DNA of 34,483 nt from Pseudoflavonifractor sp. An44 (GTDB lineage: Bacteria > Bacillota > Clostridia > Oscillospirales > Oscillospiraceae), in assembly GCF_002161675.1 (NCBI RefSeq), contig NZ_NFIH01000026.1, forward strand, positions 1 through 34,483, in the 5' to 3' direction. Under the pieces are notes generated by a model that searched no databases, was not told where the DNA came from, and was given only the letters and a program-made list of their open reading frames with translations. Shown piece after piece: positions 16,182 through 24,550 of this stretch. The translations under genes and the position numbers were made by a program. Each line of letters starts with the position of its first letter. Position 1 is the stretch's first letter.

Positions 16182-17161
16182 CCGATGTCCCCCCGTTTCA
16201 TGGCGTCTGCCAGTTCCTTGGCGGAGTAGGTGATGAGCATGTTTGCCCCGGCCCGATAGATGGACAGGGCCACCTCACACATCATTTTATATTCGTCCAC
16301 CAGTCCGGCGGCCGCAGCGGCTTTGATCATGGCGTATTCACCGGAGACGGAGTAGGCGCACATGGGCAGGTCAAAGGCGTTCTTGCACCGATACAGCACA
16401 TCCAGATAGCTCAGAGCGGGCTTGACCATGAGGATGTCCGCCCCTTCTTCCACGTCCAGGGCGCACTCCCGCAGAGCCTCCCGGGCGTTGTGGGGGTCCA
16501 TTTGGTAGCCCTTGCGGTCGCCAAAGGAGGGGGCGGAGCCAGCGGCATCCCGGAAGGGGCCGTAGAAGGAAGAGGCGTACTTGGCGGAATAGGCCATGAT
16601 GGGCAGGTTGACAAACCCAGCTTCATCCAGGGCCTTCCGCATGGCCCCAATGCGGCCGTCCATCATGTCGGAGGGGGCCACCATGTCCACCCCGGCCCGG
16701 GCATAGGACAGGGTGATGTCCACCAGCCGGGGGAGGGTGGCGTCGTTGTCCACGTGCTCCCCGCAGAGGATGCCACAGTGCCCGTGGCTGGTGTACTCGC
16801 ACATGCACACGTCGGCGATGACGTAGAAGTGGGGGTACGTTTCCTTGATGGTGCGGATGGCCTGCTGCACCACCCCGTTGTCGTCCCAGGCGGAGGAGCC
16901 GATCTCATCCTTGTGGGCGGGGAGGCCGAAGAGGATGCACTTGGTCACGCCGTGGGCCAGGCACTCCTCCACCGCCTGACACACGCTGTCCAGGCCGTAG
17001 TGGAACTGTCCAGGCAGGGAGGGGATGGGGCGGGTGCCCTGGAGGGTTTCATCCACAAAAATGGGGTAGATGAGGCTGTCGGGGGACAGCCGGGTCTCCC
17101 GGCACAGGCTGCGCACCTCGGGACAGGTGCGCAGGCGGCGGGGTCTATGAGTGAGTTCCAT
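16178..17161 (-). CDS. hemB: Porphobilinogen synthase (ALA dehydratase)
   Basis: A 327-residue enzyme that condenses two 5-aminolevulinates into porphobilinogen. The two active lysines are Lys194 (YSAKYASSFYGPFR) and Lys247 (MVKPALSYLD). The DVCMCEYTSHGHCG segment carries Cys119, Cys121 and Cys129, the zinc-binding triad, so it is the Zn-dependent type. MVAPSDMMDGRI (160-171) is also diagnostic. The gene follows cobA/hemD by 18 bases, with an AGGAGGAATTCC-type ribosome site. Confidence 0.96.
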   Translation of the reverse strand: MELTHRPRRLRTCPEVRSLCRETRLSPDSLIYPIFVDETLQGTRPIPSLPGQFHYGLDSVCQAVEECLAHGVTKCILFGLPAHKDEIGSSAWDDNGVVQQAIRTIKETYPHFYVIADVCMCEYTSHGHCGILCGEHVDNDATLPRLVDITLSYARAGVDMVAPSDMMDGRIGAMRKALDEAGFVNLPIMAYSAKYASSFYGPFRDAAGSAPSFGDRKGYQMDPHNAREALRECALDVEEGADILMVKPALSYLDVLYRCKNAFDLPMCAYSVSGEYAMIKAAAAAGLVDEYKMMCEVALSIYRAGANMLITYSAKELADAMKRGDIG

Positions 17162-17179
17162 TGGGAATTCCTCCTTCTA

Positions 17180-18661
17180 TTACAAAGTCTGGGCCAGCCG
17201 CAGCAGGCCGGGAATGGTGGCTTCCTCCGCAATGAGCACGGGGATGCCGTGGCGCATTGCCTCCTGGGCGGTCTGGTGTCCGATGCACAGGCCCGTGATG
17301 TTACCCAGAGGGGCGTCCTCCCCCACCGAGGCCACAAAGCCCTTCACGGTGGAGGCGGAGGTGAAGGTGACGTAGGACAGCTCTCCCGCCTCCAGCGCCT
17401 CTCTCAGCTCCGGGGAGCGGGGGTTATCATAGTGGGTGGTATACACGGCAAGTTCCTCATAGGAAATGCCACGTTCGGTGAGCGCCTGGGTGAGCAGGGG
17501 AGAACCCTCTTGGGCCCGGGGCAGCAGCACCGTCCCGGTGGCGGGGATGCCCTGGCCCAAGTCCTGGGCGGAGTACACCGCCGGGACATAGTCGGCGGTG
17601 AGGCCGTACTTCTTCAAAGCGGCGGCGGTGCCGGGGCCGATGGCGGCCAGTTTCACCCCAGCCAGAGCCCGGCTGTCTTTGCCCTGCCCGTTCAGGGCGT
17701 CGAAAAACACCTGTACCCCCACGGGGCTGGTGAACGCAATCCACTGGTAGGTCTCCAGCCGCTCCAAAGCGGCGGTGAGGGGAGGACAGGGGGTGATGGG
17801 AGTGGTATGAATGCAGGGGTACTCCCAGACCTTGGCCCCCAGCTCCCGCAGGCCCTGGGCCAGGGTGCCCTTGCGGGCGGCGGGGCGGGTGACCACAAAG
17901 GTGCGGCCCTTGAGAGGCAGAGCATCGAACCAGTCAAAGGAATCGGCCAGGGCGCACACCCCACCCACCACGCTGATGGCGGGGCTCACCACCTGGTGGT
18001 CCTGGGCGGCCTGGGCCAGGGTGGACAGGGTGGCGCTGATGCGCCGCTGGGCGGGGGTGGTGCCCCGTTCCACGATGGCGGCGGGGGTGTGGGGGTCCAT
18101 GCCCGCCTTCAAAAGTCCTTCACAGATCTGGGGCAGGGCGGACACACCCATAAGGAACACCAGGGTGCCTTTGGTGGCTACCAGGGCGTCAAAGTCGATG
18201 TCCAGCGCTTTCCCCGCCCGCTGGTGTCCGGTGACAATGTGCAGGGAGGAGCAGCAGTCCCGGTGGGTCACCGGAATGCCGCCGTAGGCGGGCACCGCCA
18301 GGGCGGAGGTGACTCCAGGCACCACCTGGAAGGGCACCTGGTGCTGGGCCAGCAGCTCCAACTCCTCGCCACCCCGGCCAAAGAGGAAGGGGTCGCCGCC
18401 CTTGAGGCGCACCACGTTGGCGCCCCCCAGGGCCTCCCGCAGGAGAATCTGGTTGATCTCCTCCTGGGGCACCGGGTGGACGTTCACCCGTTTGCCCACG
18501 TCGATGGCCTTGGCGGTGGGGGGGATGAGAGCCAGAATTGACCGGCTCACCAGGCGGTCAAATACCACCACATCGGCACGTTCGATGGCTTTTTTTCCTT
18601 TTAAGGTGAGCAGGCCGGGGTCGCCGGGGCCTGCTCCCACCAGAGTCACATGTCCCATCAT
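17180..18661 (-). CDS. cobA-hemD: Fused uroporphyrinogen-III methyltransferase / uroporphyrinogen-III synthase
   Basis: A 493-residue two-domain enzyme. Residues about 3-245 are SUMT (CobA): VGAGPGDPGLLTLKG, VVFDRLVS, RLKGGDPFLFGRGGEE and GIPVTHRD. This half methylates uroporphyrinogen III at C2 and C7 to give precorrin-2. Residues about 250-493 are HemD (TFVVTRPAARKGTLAQGLRELGAKVWEYPCI ... FTSPVGVQVFF ... FTSASTVKGF), which closes hydroxymethylbilane to uroporphyrinogen III. The fusion is common in clostridia and sends product straight toward sirohaem and cobalamin. The start overlaps the hemC stop by 4 bases; a second ATG follows directly. Confidence 0.94.
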   Translation of the reverse strand: MMGHVTLVGAGPGDPGLLTLKGKKAIERADVVVFDRLVSRSILALIPPTAKAIDVGKRVNVHPVPQEEINQILLREALGGANVVRLKGGDPFLFGRGGEELELLAQHQVPFQVVPGVTSALAVPAYGGIPVTHRDCCSSLHIVTGHQRAGKALDIDFDALVATKGTLVFLMGVSALPQICEGLLKAGMDPHTPAAIVERGTTPAQRRISATLSTLAQAAQDHQVVSPAISVVGGVCALADSFDWFDALPLKGRTFVVTRPAARKGTLAQGLRELGAKVWEYPCIHTTPITPCPPLTAALERLETYQWIAFTSPVGVQVFFDALNGQGKDSRALAGVKLAAIGPGTAAALKKYGLTADYVPAVYSAQDLGQGIPATGTVLLPRAQEGSPLLTQALTERGISYEELAVYTTHYDNPRSPELREALEAGELSYVTFTSASTVKGFVASVGEDAPLGNITGLCIGHQTAQEAMRHGIPVLIAEEATIPGLLRLAQTL

Positions 18662-19533
18662 GGGTGGTCCCTCCTCATACGCACCGCCAGTTCCGCGCCC
18701 ATCTCCCGGGCGTCGGCGCAGGCGGCACAGCTGCTTTCGATGTAAGATTCACCCTCACGGTCCACATAGAACCCGGTGAGGGTGACGGTGTCCCCGTCCA
18801 CGGTGGCGTGGGCGGCCACAGGGGAGGAACAGCCCCCATCCAAAGCGCCCACAAAGGCCCGCTCGGCGGTGAGACACACCGCCGCCACCGGGTCATGGAA
18901 GCGGGACAGGCAGGACGTGTCCACATCCGCCCGGCTCTGCACCGCCAAAATGCCCTGTCCGGCGGCGGGGAGCATCTCCTCCACGGGGAAGCGGCGGGAA
19001 ATGCGGCTCTCCAGGCCCAGCCGATCCAGCCCGGCACAGGCCAGCACCAGGGCGGAATACTCGCCCCGGTCCAGCTTGGCTAGCCGGGTCTGCACATTGC
19101 CCCGCACCGGGGCCACCTGGTGGTGGGGGAACAGCTTTTTTAGCTGAAGGGTGCGGCGCAGGGAGGCGCAGCCGATGGGGCGGGTGGGGTCCAGGGTGTC
19201 CACCCCCTGGGGGAGCACCAGGGCGTCCCGGGGGTCGGCCCGGTGGGAGAAGGCCACCAGGGGCAACTCGGGGGGAATATCCATGGGCAGGTCCTTGCTG
19301 GAGTGGACGGTGAAGTCCACCCGGCGCTCTAGAAGCGCCTTGTCCAGCTCTTTGACAAACAGCCCCTTGCCGCCAATCTGGCTCAGGGGGCGGTCCAAGA
19401 TGAGGTCGCCGGTGGTCTTCATGGTCACCAGCTCCACCTCGGCGGTGGGGTCATAGGCCCGGATGGAGTCAATGACCATCTCACTTTGTATCACGGCCAG
19501 CCGACTGTCTCGGCTTCCAATGCGTATCTTCAT
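18658..19533 (-). CDS. hemC: Hydroxymethylbilane synthase (porphobilinogen deaminase)
   Basis: A 291-residue enzyme that joins four porphobilinogens on a dipyrromethane cofactor. The cofactor Cys is Cys235 in LDGGCSSPVAAH, and the catalytic Asp is in HSSKDLP (Asp81). GSRDSRLAVIQ (6-16) and IGGKGLFVKELD (53-64) are standard. The start at 19533 was chosen because GGAGG precedes it and family similarity begins at MKIRIGSRDS; the frame stays open much further upstream but that part only shadows the sirC gene. It overlaps sirC by 4 bases. Confidence 0.96.
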   Translation of the reverse strand: MKIRIGSRDSRLAVIQSEMVIDSIRAYDPTAEVELVTMKTTGDLILDRPLSQIGGKGLFVKELDKALLERRVDFTVHSSKDLPMDIPPELPLVAFSHRADPRDALVLPQGVDTLDPTRPIGCASLRRTLQLKKLFPHHQVAPVRGNVQTRLAKLDRGEYSALVLACAGLDRLGLESRISRRFPVEEMLPAAGQGILAVQSRADVDTSCLSRFHDPVAAVCLTAERAFVGALDGGCSSPVAAHATVDGDTVTLTGFYVDREGESYIESSCAACADAREMGAELAVRMRRDHP

Positions 19534-19976
19534 ATAGAGTCCTCCAAGAGTTCTCGAATCTGTCGGGCACAGCGGGCGGTTTTGGCGTGGTCGGAGCCGT
19601 CGCCTACCACCCCCGCCACCAGTCCCTCCCCCACGCACAGGGCGGGGAAGAAAAAGGTGCACGCTGTGGGGGCGTCCGCCACACTGATGGGGATGCCCCG
19701 GTCTCGGGCCTCCTGGGCCACCTGCCCGTTGGTCTCCCGGCAGTCGGTGGCGGCCACGGCCAGCGTGGCCCCTTCCAAGTCGCCGGGGCGATAGGGGCGG
19801 GATATGTGGGTCACCGGGGGCATGTCCGGGTGCAGAGTGGGGGCAATCACCACCACGTCCGCCCCGCACCGTTGCAGGGTACGGACCCGGCGCAGGGCCA
19901 CCTTGCCGCCTCCTACCAGCACCACCTTCTGGCCCGTCAGGTCAATAAACAGGGGAAAGCGGGGGTAGCCGCTCAT
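19530..19976 (-). CDS. Precorrin-2 dehydrogenase (SirC/Met8 N-terminal type)
   Basis: A 148-residue protein with an NAD-binding motif VLVGGGKVALRRVRTL (19-34) and ISVADAPTACTFFFPA, which carries the Asp expected for catalysis in CysG-N, SirC and Met8. It oxidises precorrin-2 to sirohydrochlorin. It is short, lacking the C-terminal dimerisation/chelatase part of Met8 (about 200 residues or more), so metal insertion is probably left to the CbiK enzyme three genes away. The start at 19976 overlaps the hemA stop by 4 bases; an in-frame upstream start at 20024 has no ribosome site and lies in hemA. Confidence 0.9.
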   Translation of the reverse strand: MSGYPRFPLFIDLTGQKVVLVGGGKVALRRVRTLQRCGADVVVIAPTLHPDMPPVTHISRPYRPGDLEGATLAVAATDCRETNGQVAQEARDRGIPISVADAPTACTFFFPALCVGEGLVAGVVGDGSDHAKTARCARQIRELLEDSI

Positions 19977-21175
19977 GACGGGGCCCCCTTTCCCGTGGTG
20001 TGAGCCCGGATTTTCTGGGCGCACTGGCGCAGGCTGTCCGGGTCGGGCGGGGTGGGCAGGCCGCCCAGCAGCAGCTCCACGGTGCGCTGCACCGTCAGGG
20101 CGATGACCTCCTCCTGGTCCAGCTCCTCCTCCTGGAGCTGGGGAGCGGCGGCCAGGCGCTGGACGATGGACAGCTTCAACTCCTCTTGCAGGGGGAGGCT
20201 GACTTTATAATTGAGCCAGCGGTAAAATTGACGCTGGTGCTTGTCCAAAATTTCCGTCACCTCCGGGGGGACGGTGTGGAGGGGAGCGGTGTCCATGAGG
20301 TCGTCCACGTTAAAGAGCTTCACGCTCTCCAGCTGTCCCACCTGGGGCTCAATGTCCCGGGGAATGGCCAAATCCACCATCACCTGGGGCAGCTGGGCCA
20401 CCGATTCCAGCTGTTCCACCGTGACGGTGTAGTGGGGGCTGGCGGTGGCGGAGACCAGAATGTCCACCCCGTCCAGCAGCTCCAAGCGGCGGTCATAGGG
20501 CTGGGCCTCGCACCCCGAGGGGACCACGGTCTCCCCGTGGCGGTAGGTGCGCAGGGTCACCATCACCCGGCACCCGGCCTCGTGGAGGAGCCGGGCGGAC
20601 AGCTTACCCATCTCTCCGTTGCCGATGACGATGGCCCGTTTTCCCTCCAGGCTGCCCAGGTGTTGGCGCAGCAGGGCCACCCCCTGGCTGGCCGCCGAGG
20701 TGGGCAGGGAGGTCAGGCGCACGGTGGAGCGGATCTCCTTCCCGGCGGAGATGGCGGAGCGAAACAGGGTCTCCAGCATGGGGTGGGCGGCTCCCGCCTC
20801 CCGGGACAGGGTGATGGCCCGCTTGACCTGGGCCAGAATCTGGTCCTCGCCCCATACCCGGGAGCGCAGACCCGCTGCCACCTGCATCAGGTGTTCCACT
20901 GCCTCCCCGCCCTGGCGGGTGACAAAGGCGGCGGAGAAGGGGGCAAACTCCACCCCGGCGGCGTGGCACAGCATTTGGCCCGGGTGGCAGGTGTCTTCAC
21001 AGCACAGGTAGATTTCCGTGCGGTTGCAGGTGGACAAAATCACACAGCCGTGGATTTTGGGCAGCTGGGCGATGTGGGCGTCCAGCCGCTGCACGTGGGT
21101 GGCGGTGAAGGACAGGGCCTCCCGCAGGTCGATGGGGGCCAGATGGTGTTCCAGGCTGGACATGACAACGAGCAT
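19973..21175 (-). CDS. hemA: Glutamyl-tRNA reductase
   Basis: A 400-residue NADPH enzyme that reduces glutamyl-tRNA to glutamate-1-semialdehyde, the first step of the C5 pathway. The catalytic Cys50 is in LSTCNRTEIYL. GEDQILAQVKRA (109-120) and the nucleotide site IGNGEMGKLSARLL (184-197) follow. The second half is somewhat divergent but keeps the dimerisation region. A GAGG-type ribosome site lies before 21175, and it starts 9 bases after cbiK. Confidence 0.95.
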   Translation of the reverse strand: MLVVMSSLEHHLAPIDLREALSFTATHVQRLDAHIAQLPKIHGCVILSTCNRTEIYLCCEDTCHPGQMLCHAAGVEFAPFSAAFVTRQGGEAVEHLMQVAAGLRSRVWGEDQILAQVKRAITLSREAGAAHPMLETLFRSAISAGKEIRSTVRLTSLPTSAASQGVALLRQHLGSLEGKRAIVIGNGEMGKLSARLLHEAGCRVMVTLRTYRHGETVVPSGCEAQPYDRRLELLDGVDILVSATASPHYTVTVEQLESVAQLPQVMVDLAIPRDIEPQVGQLESVKLFNVDDLMDTAPLHTVPPEVTEILDKHQRQFYRWLNYKVSLPLQEELKLSIVQRLAAAPQLQEEELDQEEVIALTVQRTVELLLGGLPTPPDPDSLRQCAQKIRAHTTGKGAPS

Positions 21176-21184
21176 AGAGGATCC

Positions 21185-21988
21185 TCATTTCTCTCTCCGA
21201 GTGAAAAATTCGTTCCCTGCCGCCTCCAGGGCGTGGGCCACAAAGAGGCGGCGGATGGCAGGGCAGTCCCCCAGCCCTTGGGAGACGGCGGACACCGGAA
21301 CCCCCAGACGTTCCAGCTGTCCGCACCAGCTTTGTTCCCCGGCCAGCAGGTCCCGGGTGGCGTGGACGCCGCACACCACCATGAGGGGGTGGACGTGGAG
21401 CCGGGTGACGGCCCCGGCCTGACGGATGTGGCGGGCGGTCTCCGCCGGGGTGGGGCCATCCTGGAGGGTGCCCACGAAGGAGCGGGTGTGGCCCTGGCGG
21501 TGCAGGGCCTGTTCCAGCTGGGCGTAGACCCCGTGGGCCTCATGGCTGGCGCCGTGGCCCAGAAACAGCGCCCCCTCCTGGGGGTTCAGGGAAGGCAGAC
21601 AGGTGGGCAGGGCCTCTGCCACGGCCTCGATGTCCTGGGACGTAGCCAGCAGGGGCTGGCCCACAGACAGGTCCAGACGCTGGGCGTAGGGCTCCAGCTG
21701 GGCCACCATGGCCTGGTATTCCCCGGCAAACAGCAGATAGGTGGGCTGGATTAGCACGTGCTGGGCTCCATCTTGAGTGAGCTGGGCCAGGGCCTCGGAT
21801 ACCAGAGGCACCCGGGGGCCGCCGCCCCGCACCAGGGCGTCCCGGAGCCGGGGGTGGGCAAAGGCGTGGATGAGGGGCAGGCGGGGAAAAGCCGCCCCGA
21901 TTTCCCGGGCCAGATTGGCCAGAGTGGGCAGGGCGGAGACTTGGCTGGTGCCGTAGGACACCACCAAAACCGCGGCGGGGTGTTCCAT
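21185..21988 (-). CDS. cbiK: Anaerobic sirohydrochlorin cobaltochelatase (CbiK family)
   Basis: A 267-residue chelatase that inserts Co(II), or possibly Fe(II), into sirohydrochlorin. Family marks: VVSYGTS (9-15), AFAHPRLRDALV (42-53), LGHGASHEAHG with His145 and His149, and HVHPLMVVCGVHATRDL with His198, His200 and His209. The length and these His positions match CbiK rather than the short CbiX. The start at 21988 has GGAGAGGAGG; the frame remains open far upstream only because it runs through an intergenic repeat. It leads the tetrapyrrole operon. No B12 riboswitch was recognised in the short leader. Confidence 0.92.
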   Translation of the reverse strand: MEHPAAVLVVSYGTSQVSALPTLANLAREIGAAFPRLPLIHAFAHPRLRDALVRGGGPRVPLVSEALAQLTQDGAQHVLIQPTYLLFAGEYQAMVAQLEPYAQRLDLSVGQPLLATSQDIEAVAEALPTCLPSLNPQEGALFLGHGASHEAHGVYAQLEQALHRQGHTRSFVGTLQDGPTPAETARHIRQAGAVTRLHVHPLMVVCGVHATRDLLAGEQSWCGQLERLGVPVSAVSQGLGDCPAIRRLFVAHALEAAGNEFFTRREK

Positions 21989-22025
21989 GTCCGTTCCTCC
22001 TCTCCCCGCAGAGCATTCACATTCC

Positions 22026-22053
22026 AGTATACTATATTTTCCCCGCCTGTCCA
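22026..22053 (-). promoter_or_regulatory. Promoter of the cbiK-hem-thiI operon
   Basis: On the minus strand TGGACA (22053-22048) and TATACT (22031-22026) are separated by 16 bases, with about 37 bases to the cbiK start. This single promoter probably serves eight genes, five junctions of which overlap by 4 bases. Confidence 0.7.
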
Positions 22054-22074
22054 CCCCTTTTCCCCACAAAAGGG

Positions 22075-22108
22075 TGAAAAAAGGTGGAAGCCATGGGGCT
22101 TCCACCTT
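22075..22108 (-). terminator. Intrinsic terminator for transcription from the sensor-kinase operon
   Basis: Perfect 12-bp stem, AAGGTGGAAGCC 22081-22092 with GGCTTCCACCTT 22097-22108. On the minus strand the right-to-left transcript continues into TTTTTTC. It separates the operon to the right (and repeats 4 to 6) from the cbiK promoter. Confidence 0.82.
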
Positions 22109-22169
22109 GGTGTAAACGTATATTGTTTTGTATCTGTGGAGAGAGGAAGAGGGCCTGCTCCTCTCCACG

Positions 22170-22305
22170 TTCGATTCCAGCCCTCCGGCCTGGTGGGGAC
22201 GCTCCCCGCTGGGGGTGCCTTTTGGGCGGGCAAAAGGCACCAAAACCCGCTTAGGGCGTTCCCCCCTAAGGACCTCCCTGGGGTACGAGGCTGGGCCTGC
22301 GGTGG
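22170..22305 (-). repeat. Mosaic intergenic repeat, copy 4 (modules D-C)
   Basis: Inverted copy. The tail variant CCAGCCCTCCGGCCTGGTGG (22178-22197) is also seen at 452-471 inverted. The variable stem is GGTGCCTTTTG 22214-22224 / CAAAAGGCACC 22231-22241; the second stem is CTTAGGG 22250-22256 / CCCTAAG 22264-22270. Module C (GGTACGAGGCTGGGCC) follows. Confidence 0.85.
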
Positions 22306-22449
22306 TTCTCAGGCCGGGCCGAAAAGCAAGTACCATACCAAGGGAGTAAAAAGCTCTGATTTTCTCTATTACTGCCGGGATAGTGCACGTTTCTCCAGGT
22401 TTCGGCCCTTTCTGGTCCCCCGGCCCACGGCGGCCGGGAATCGGCCGCA

Positions 22450-22556
22450 CACCGCCAAACTTGAGGCCCTGGCAAAAGAAACGGAATCTATCAGCGGAGT
22501 AGGTATATCCCAGAGAGGCTATACGCCATCTATGTGACCTCTCCAGGTCCAGGGCC
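22450..22556 (-). repeat. Repeat module M, inverted copy
   Basis: This stretch matches 31095-31193 on the opposite strand. The 17-base block ACGCCATCTATGTGACC at 22523-22539 is exactly inverted at 31114-31130, and flanking CCTACTCC and CCAGGGCCT blocks are shared with the same spacing. Between it and copy 4 (22306-22449) nothing recognisable was seen. Confidence 0.75.
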
Positions 22557-22594
22557 GACTACGGCCCCACCGCACAAAACAAAATAAAATCATT

Positions 22595-22670
22595 GGGGTT
22601 TCAAAAGGGGCGGGCCCCTTTTGTGGCTTTTCGTCCATTTTGGCCAGTCAAAATGGACCCCAGCGGAGCG
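22595..22670 (+). repeat. Mosaic intergenic repeat, copy 5 (C-like stem and D)
   Basis: The first stem has fully different bases here, CAAAAGGGG 22602-22610 / CCCCTTTTG 22615-22623, and the second is GTCCATTTTG 22633-22642 / CAAAATGGAC 22649-22658, identical to copies 2b and 8. The module C sequence before the first stem is not conserved. Confidence 0.8.
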
Positions 22671-22798
22671 TCCCCGGCGGGGGCGCAGGTCTGCACCTGA
22701 GAAATGGGAGAAGGACCGCCCCTCACTCTGCCTGATGGCAGAAACATGAACCCCCAGCGGGTAGCGTCCCCACCAGGCTGGCAAGCCTGCGTCTGGGC
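22671..22798 (+). repeat. Mosaic intergenic repeat, copy 6 (degenerate D)
   Basis: Directly after copy 5. The tail CCCAGCGGGTAGCGTCCCC (22752-22770) and CCAGGCTGGCAAGCCTG (22773-22789) are conserved, but the hairpin region is weak, with only TCTGCC 22727-22732 / GGCAGA 22737-22742. It ends just after the histidine kinase stop codon region. Confidence 0.7.
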
Positions 22799-22809
22799 CT
22801 TGGAGACGG

Positions 22810-23700
22810 TCAGGCCACGGGAAAAGACAGAGTAATGACCAGCTGCCCCTCCTGATATTTGGCCTCCAAAGTGCCCTCCATCTGCTGGGTGAGCAGCTTG
22901 GCGATGGACAGACCCAGGCCGGTGGAGTGGCGGGCGGTCTCCACGGTAAAAAAGCGGTCGAAGAGCCGCTGCACCAGCACCGGGTTCAGGTCCGGGGCGG
23001 AGTTTGCAAAGGTGATGACCCCGTCCGGGGTCATGGTGACGGCAAAGTCCCCGACGCTGTACTTTAGGGCGTTGCTGATGATGTTGCTCAGCACTCGCCC
23101 CGCCGCCGTGGGGTCCAGATTCCGCTCCACCCGCCCTTCCGGCAGCTGGATGGTGGGCTCCATGCCCTGCTGCTCCATGGCCCCGCAGTAGGACAGCAGC
23201 GCCTCCTCCACCAGGCCCCGCAGGTCCACCCGCTGGGGGTGGAGGGGCTGGGGAGCGGTGAGCAGGGCGTAGGCAAACAGCTCCTCGGACAGCTGGTGGA
23301 GTACCTGGGTGCGGTTGGAGATCTGGGACAGGTACCGCTCCACCGCCTCCGACTTCTCCTCCCCCTCCAGCAGGGCCAGATAGCCCACGATGGCGGTGAG
23401 AGGGGTGCGCAGGTCGTGGGAGATGTTGGTGATGGCCTCTTTCAGCTCCAGGTCCCCGTGCTGGTACCGCTGCCGCTCCGCTCGCAGTTGGGCCAGCTGC
23501 CCGTTGAGGGCGTCGGCCAGCGCCCGCATCTCCCGGTCCCCAGAGGACACAGAGAGCAGGGTGTTGGTCTCACGCTCCAGCTGTTGGGCCATCCCTTCCC
23601 GGAGCTGGCGGGCGGATTTGCGCAGCGTGTACACCTTCCCGGCCAAAATCAGGAGGAGAACCCCCAAAAGAGCCACCAAAATCCAGGGTAACAGCTTCAT
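22810..23700 (-). CDS. Sensor histidine kinase
   Basis: A 296-residue membrane kinase with one N-terminal membrane helix (about 4-20) and no extracellular sensor loop, so it belongs to the small kinases that sense through a partner. A HAMP-like linker lies at 25-85. The H box is NISHDLRTP with His95, the N box NIISNALKYS (206-215), and the G box STGLGLSIA near 260. It is the last gene of the operon that starts with its likely partner regulator. Its lack of a sensor domain next to ABC genes recalls BceS-like kinases that read the transporter; that is inference. Confidence 0.92.
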   Translation of the reverse strand: MKLLPWILVALLGVLLLILAGKVYTLRKSARQLREGMAQQLERETNTLLSVSSGDREMRALADALNGQLAQLRAERQRYQHGDLELKEAITNISHDLRTPLTAIVGYLALLEGEEKSEAVERYLSQISNRTQVLHQLSEELFAYALLTAPQPLHPQRVDLRGLVEEALLSYCGAMEQQGMEPTIQLPEGRVERNLDPTAAGRVLSNIISNALKYSVGDFAVTMTPDGVITFANSAPDLNPVLVQRLFDRFFTVETARHSTGLGLSIAKLLTQQMEGTLEAKYQEGQLVITLSFPVA

Positions 23701-23713
23701 AAGCCCTCCTCGG

Positions 23714-24550
23714 TCAGTTCAAATCTTTCCGCCGGAATCCCCACAGCCCTGCCCCCGTGGTCACCACGGTGAGGGCGGCGGAGTATACGGGCAGAAGGGG
23801 TAGGTTGGGAGCGTCCCAGACTACGCACTGCATGATCTGTCCGCCGGGGGTCACGTCGCACAGCAGCTGGAATATCTCCCGCTTGGTGCCCTCCAGATAA
23901 AAGGGGTATGGCGCTTCTTGCTCCTCCCATACCTCCAAGACCGGGTTATAGGTCATCTGGGTGTAGGTGGGGGGATAGTTCAGATAGGAATAGAGATAGC
24001 TGCCCCCCAGCAGTAGGCCAAAGGACAGCACCAGGGCCACCACCGCAGACACGGTGCGGTTTGGAATGAGCATGGCCAGCATGGTGTACACAGAGGCCAG
24101 GGCCACGGTGAGCACCAGAGTGGCGCCCAGATAGGCCAGAACGGTGCCCATATCGGTCTCCAAAGGGCCAAACAGCGGGGTACCCACCGCCAGATAGGGC
24201 AGAAGGTAGCCCACACACATCAACAGACAGGCCACGGTGCAGGTGACCAGGTGGCTGAGGTAAATTTCCCAGCGGCGGTGCCCCACCAGCAATTTATTGC
24301 GCATAGAGCCGTCGCTGTAGTCGGTGCCAATAAACAGAGCACAAAAGAGGGCGAAGAGAATGCACACAAAGGGGATAAAGTTCAAAAACTCTGCATCCAG
24401 GTGCTGAGAATAGGGAATGGGATGCCGGAGTTCATACAGATAGCAGGACACCGGGGCAAAGGCACCTGTCCCCACCTGGAAGATCATACACGCCCAGAAG
24501 CTCTTGCTCCGCCACAGGCGGAAGAAGTCGGCCCGCAGCAGGTTACCCAT
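23714..24550 (-). CDS. ABC-2 type transporter permease
   Basis: A 278-residue membrane protein with about six hydrophobic helices, beginning MGNLLRADFFRLWRSKSFWACM, the usual start of ABC-2 permeases of the lantibiotic-immunity or bacitracin-export kind. ATG 24550 was chosen over a GTG at 24559 because GGAGGTGA is correctly spaced from it. It overlaps the ATPase stop by 8 bases, so the two are coupled. A large loop around residues 190-240 (YNPVLEVWEEQEAPYPFYLEG) is probably extracytoplasmic. Confidence 0.85.
   Translation of the reverse strand: MGNLLRADFFRLWRSKSFWACMIFQVGTGAFAPVSCYLYELRHPIPYSQHLDAEFLNFIPFVCILFALFCALFIGTDYSDGSMRNKLLVGHRRWEIYLSHLVTCTVACLLMCVGYLLPYLAVGTPLFGPLETDMGTVLAYLGATLVLTVALASVYTMLAMLIPNRTVSAVVALVLSFGLLLGGSYLYSYLNYPPTYTQMTYNPVLEVWEEQEAPYPFYLEGTKREIFQLLCDVTPGGQIMQCVVWDAPNLPLLPVYSAALTVVTTGAGLWGFRRKDLN

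Noticed and set aside
19534-19869. N-terminal extension of HemC by 112 codons
   Set aside because: The extra part is Gly/Arg/Pro-rich and overlaps sirC in another frame; MKIRIGSRDS is the family start.
21989-22130. Cobalamin riboswitch upstream of cbiK
   Set aside because: The leader after the predicted promoter is only about 37 bases, with no B12-box-like sequence; the hairpin at 22081-22108 is a terminator for the opposite neighbour.
21989-22450. N-terminal extension of CbiK by 154 codons
   Set aside because: The extension runs through the promoter, a terminator and repeat copy 4. The ATG at 21988 has a strong ribosome site and fits CbiK length.
22449-22537. Fragment of a recombinase or other gene in the frame ending TESISGVGISQRGYTPSM
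   Set aside because: The stretch is repeat module M, found inverted at 31095-31193 without keeping the reading frame.
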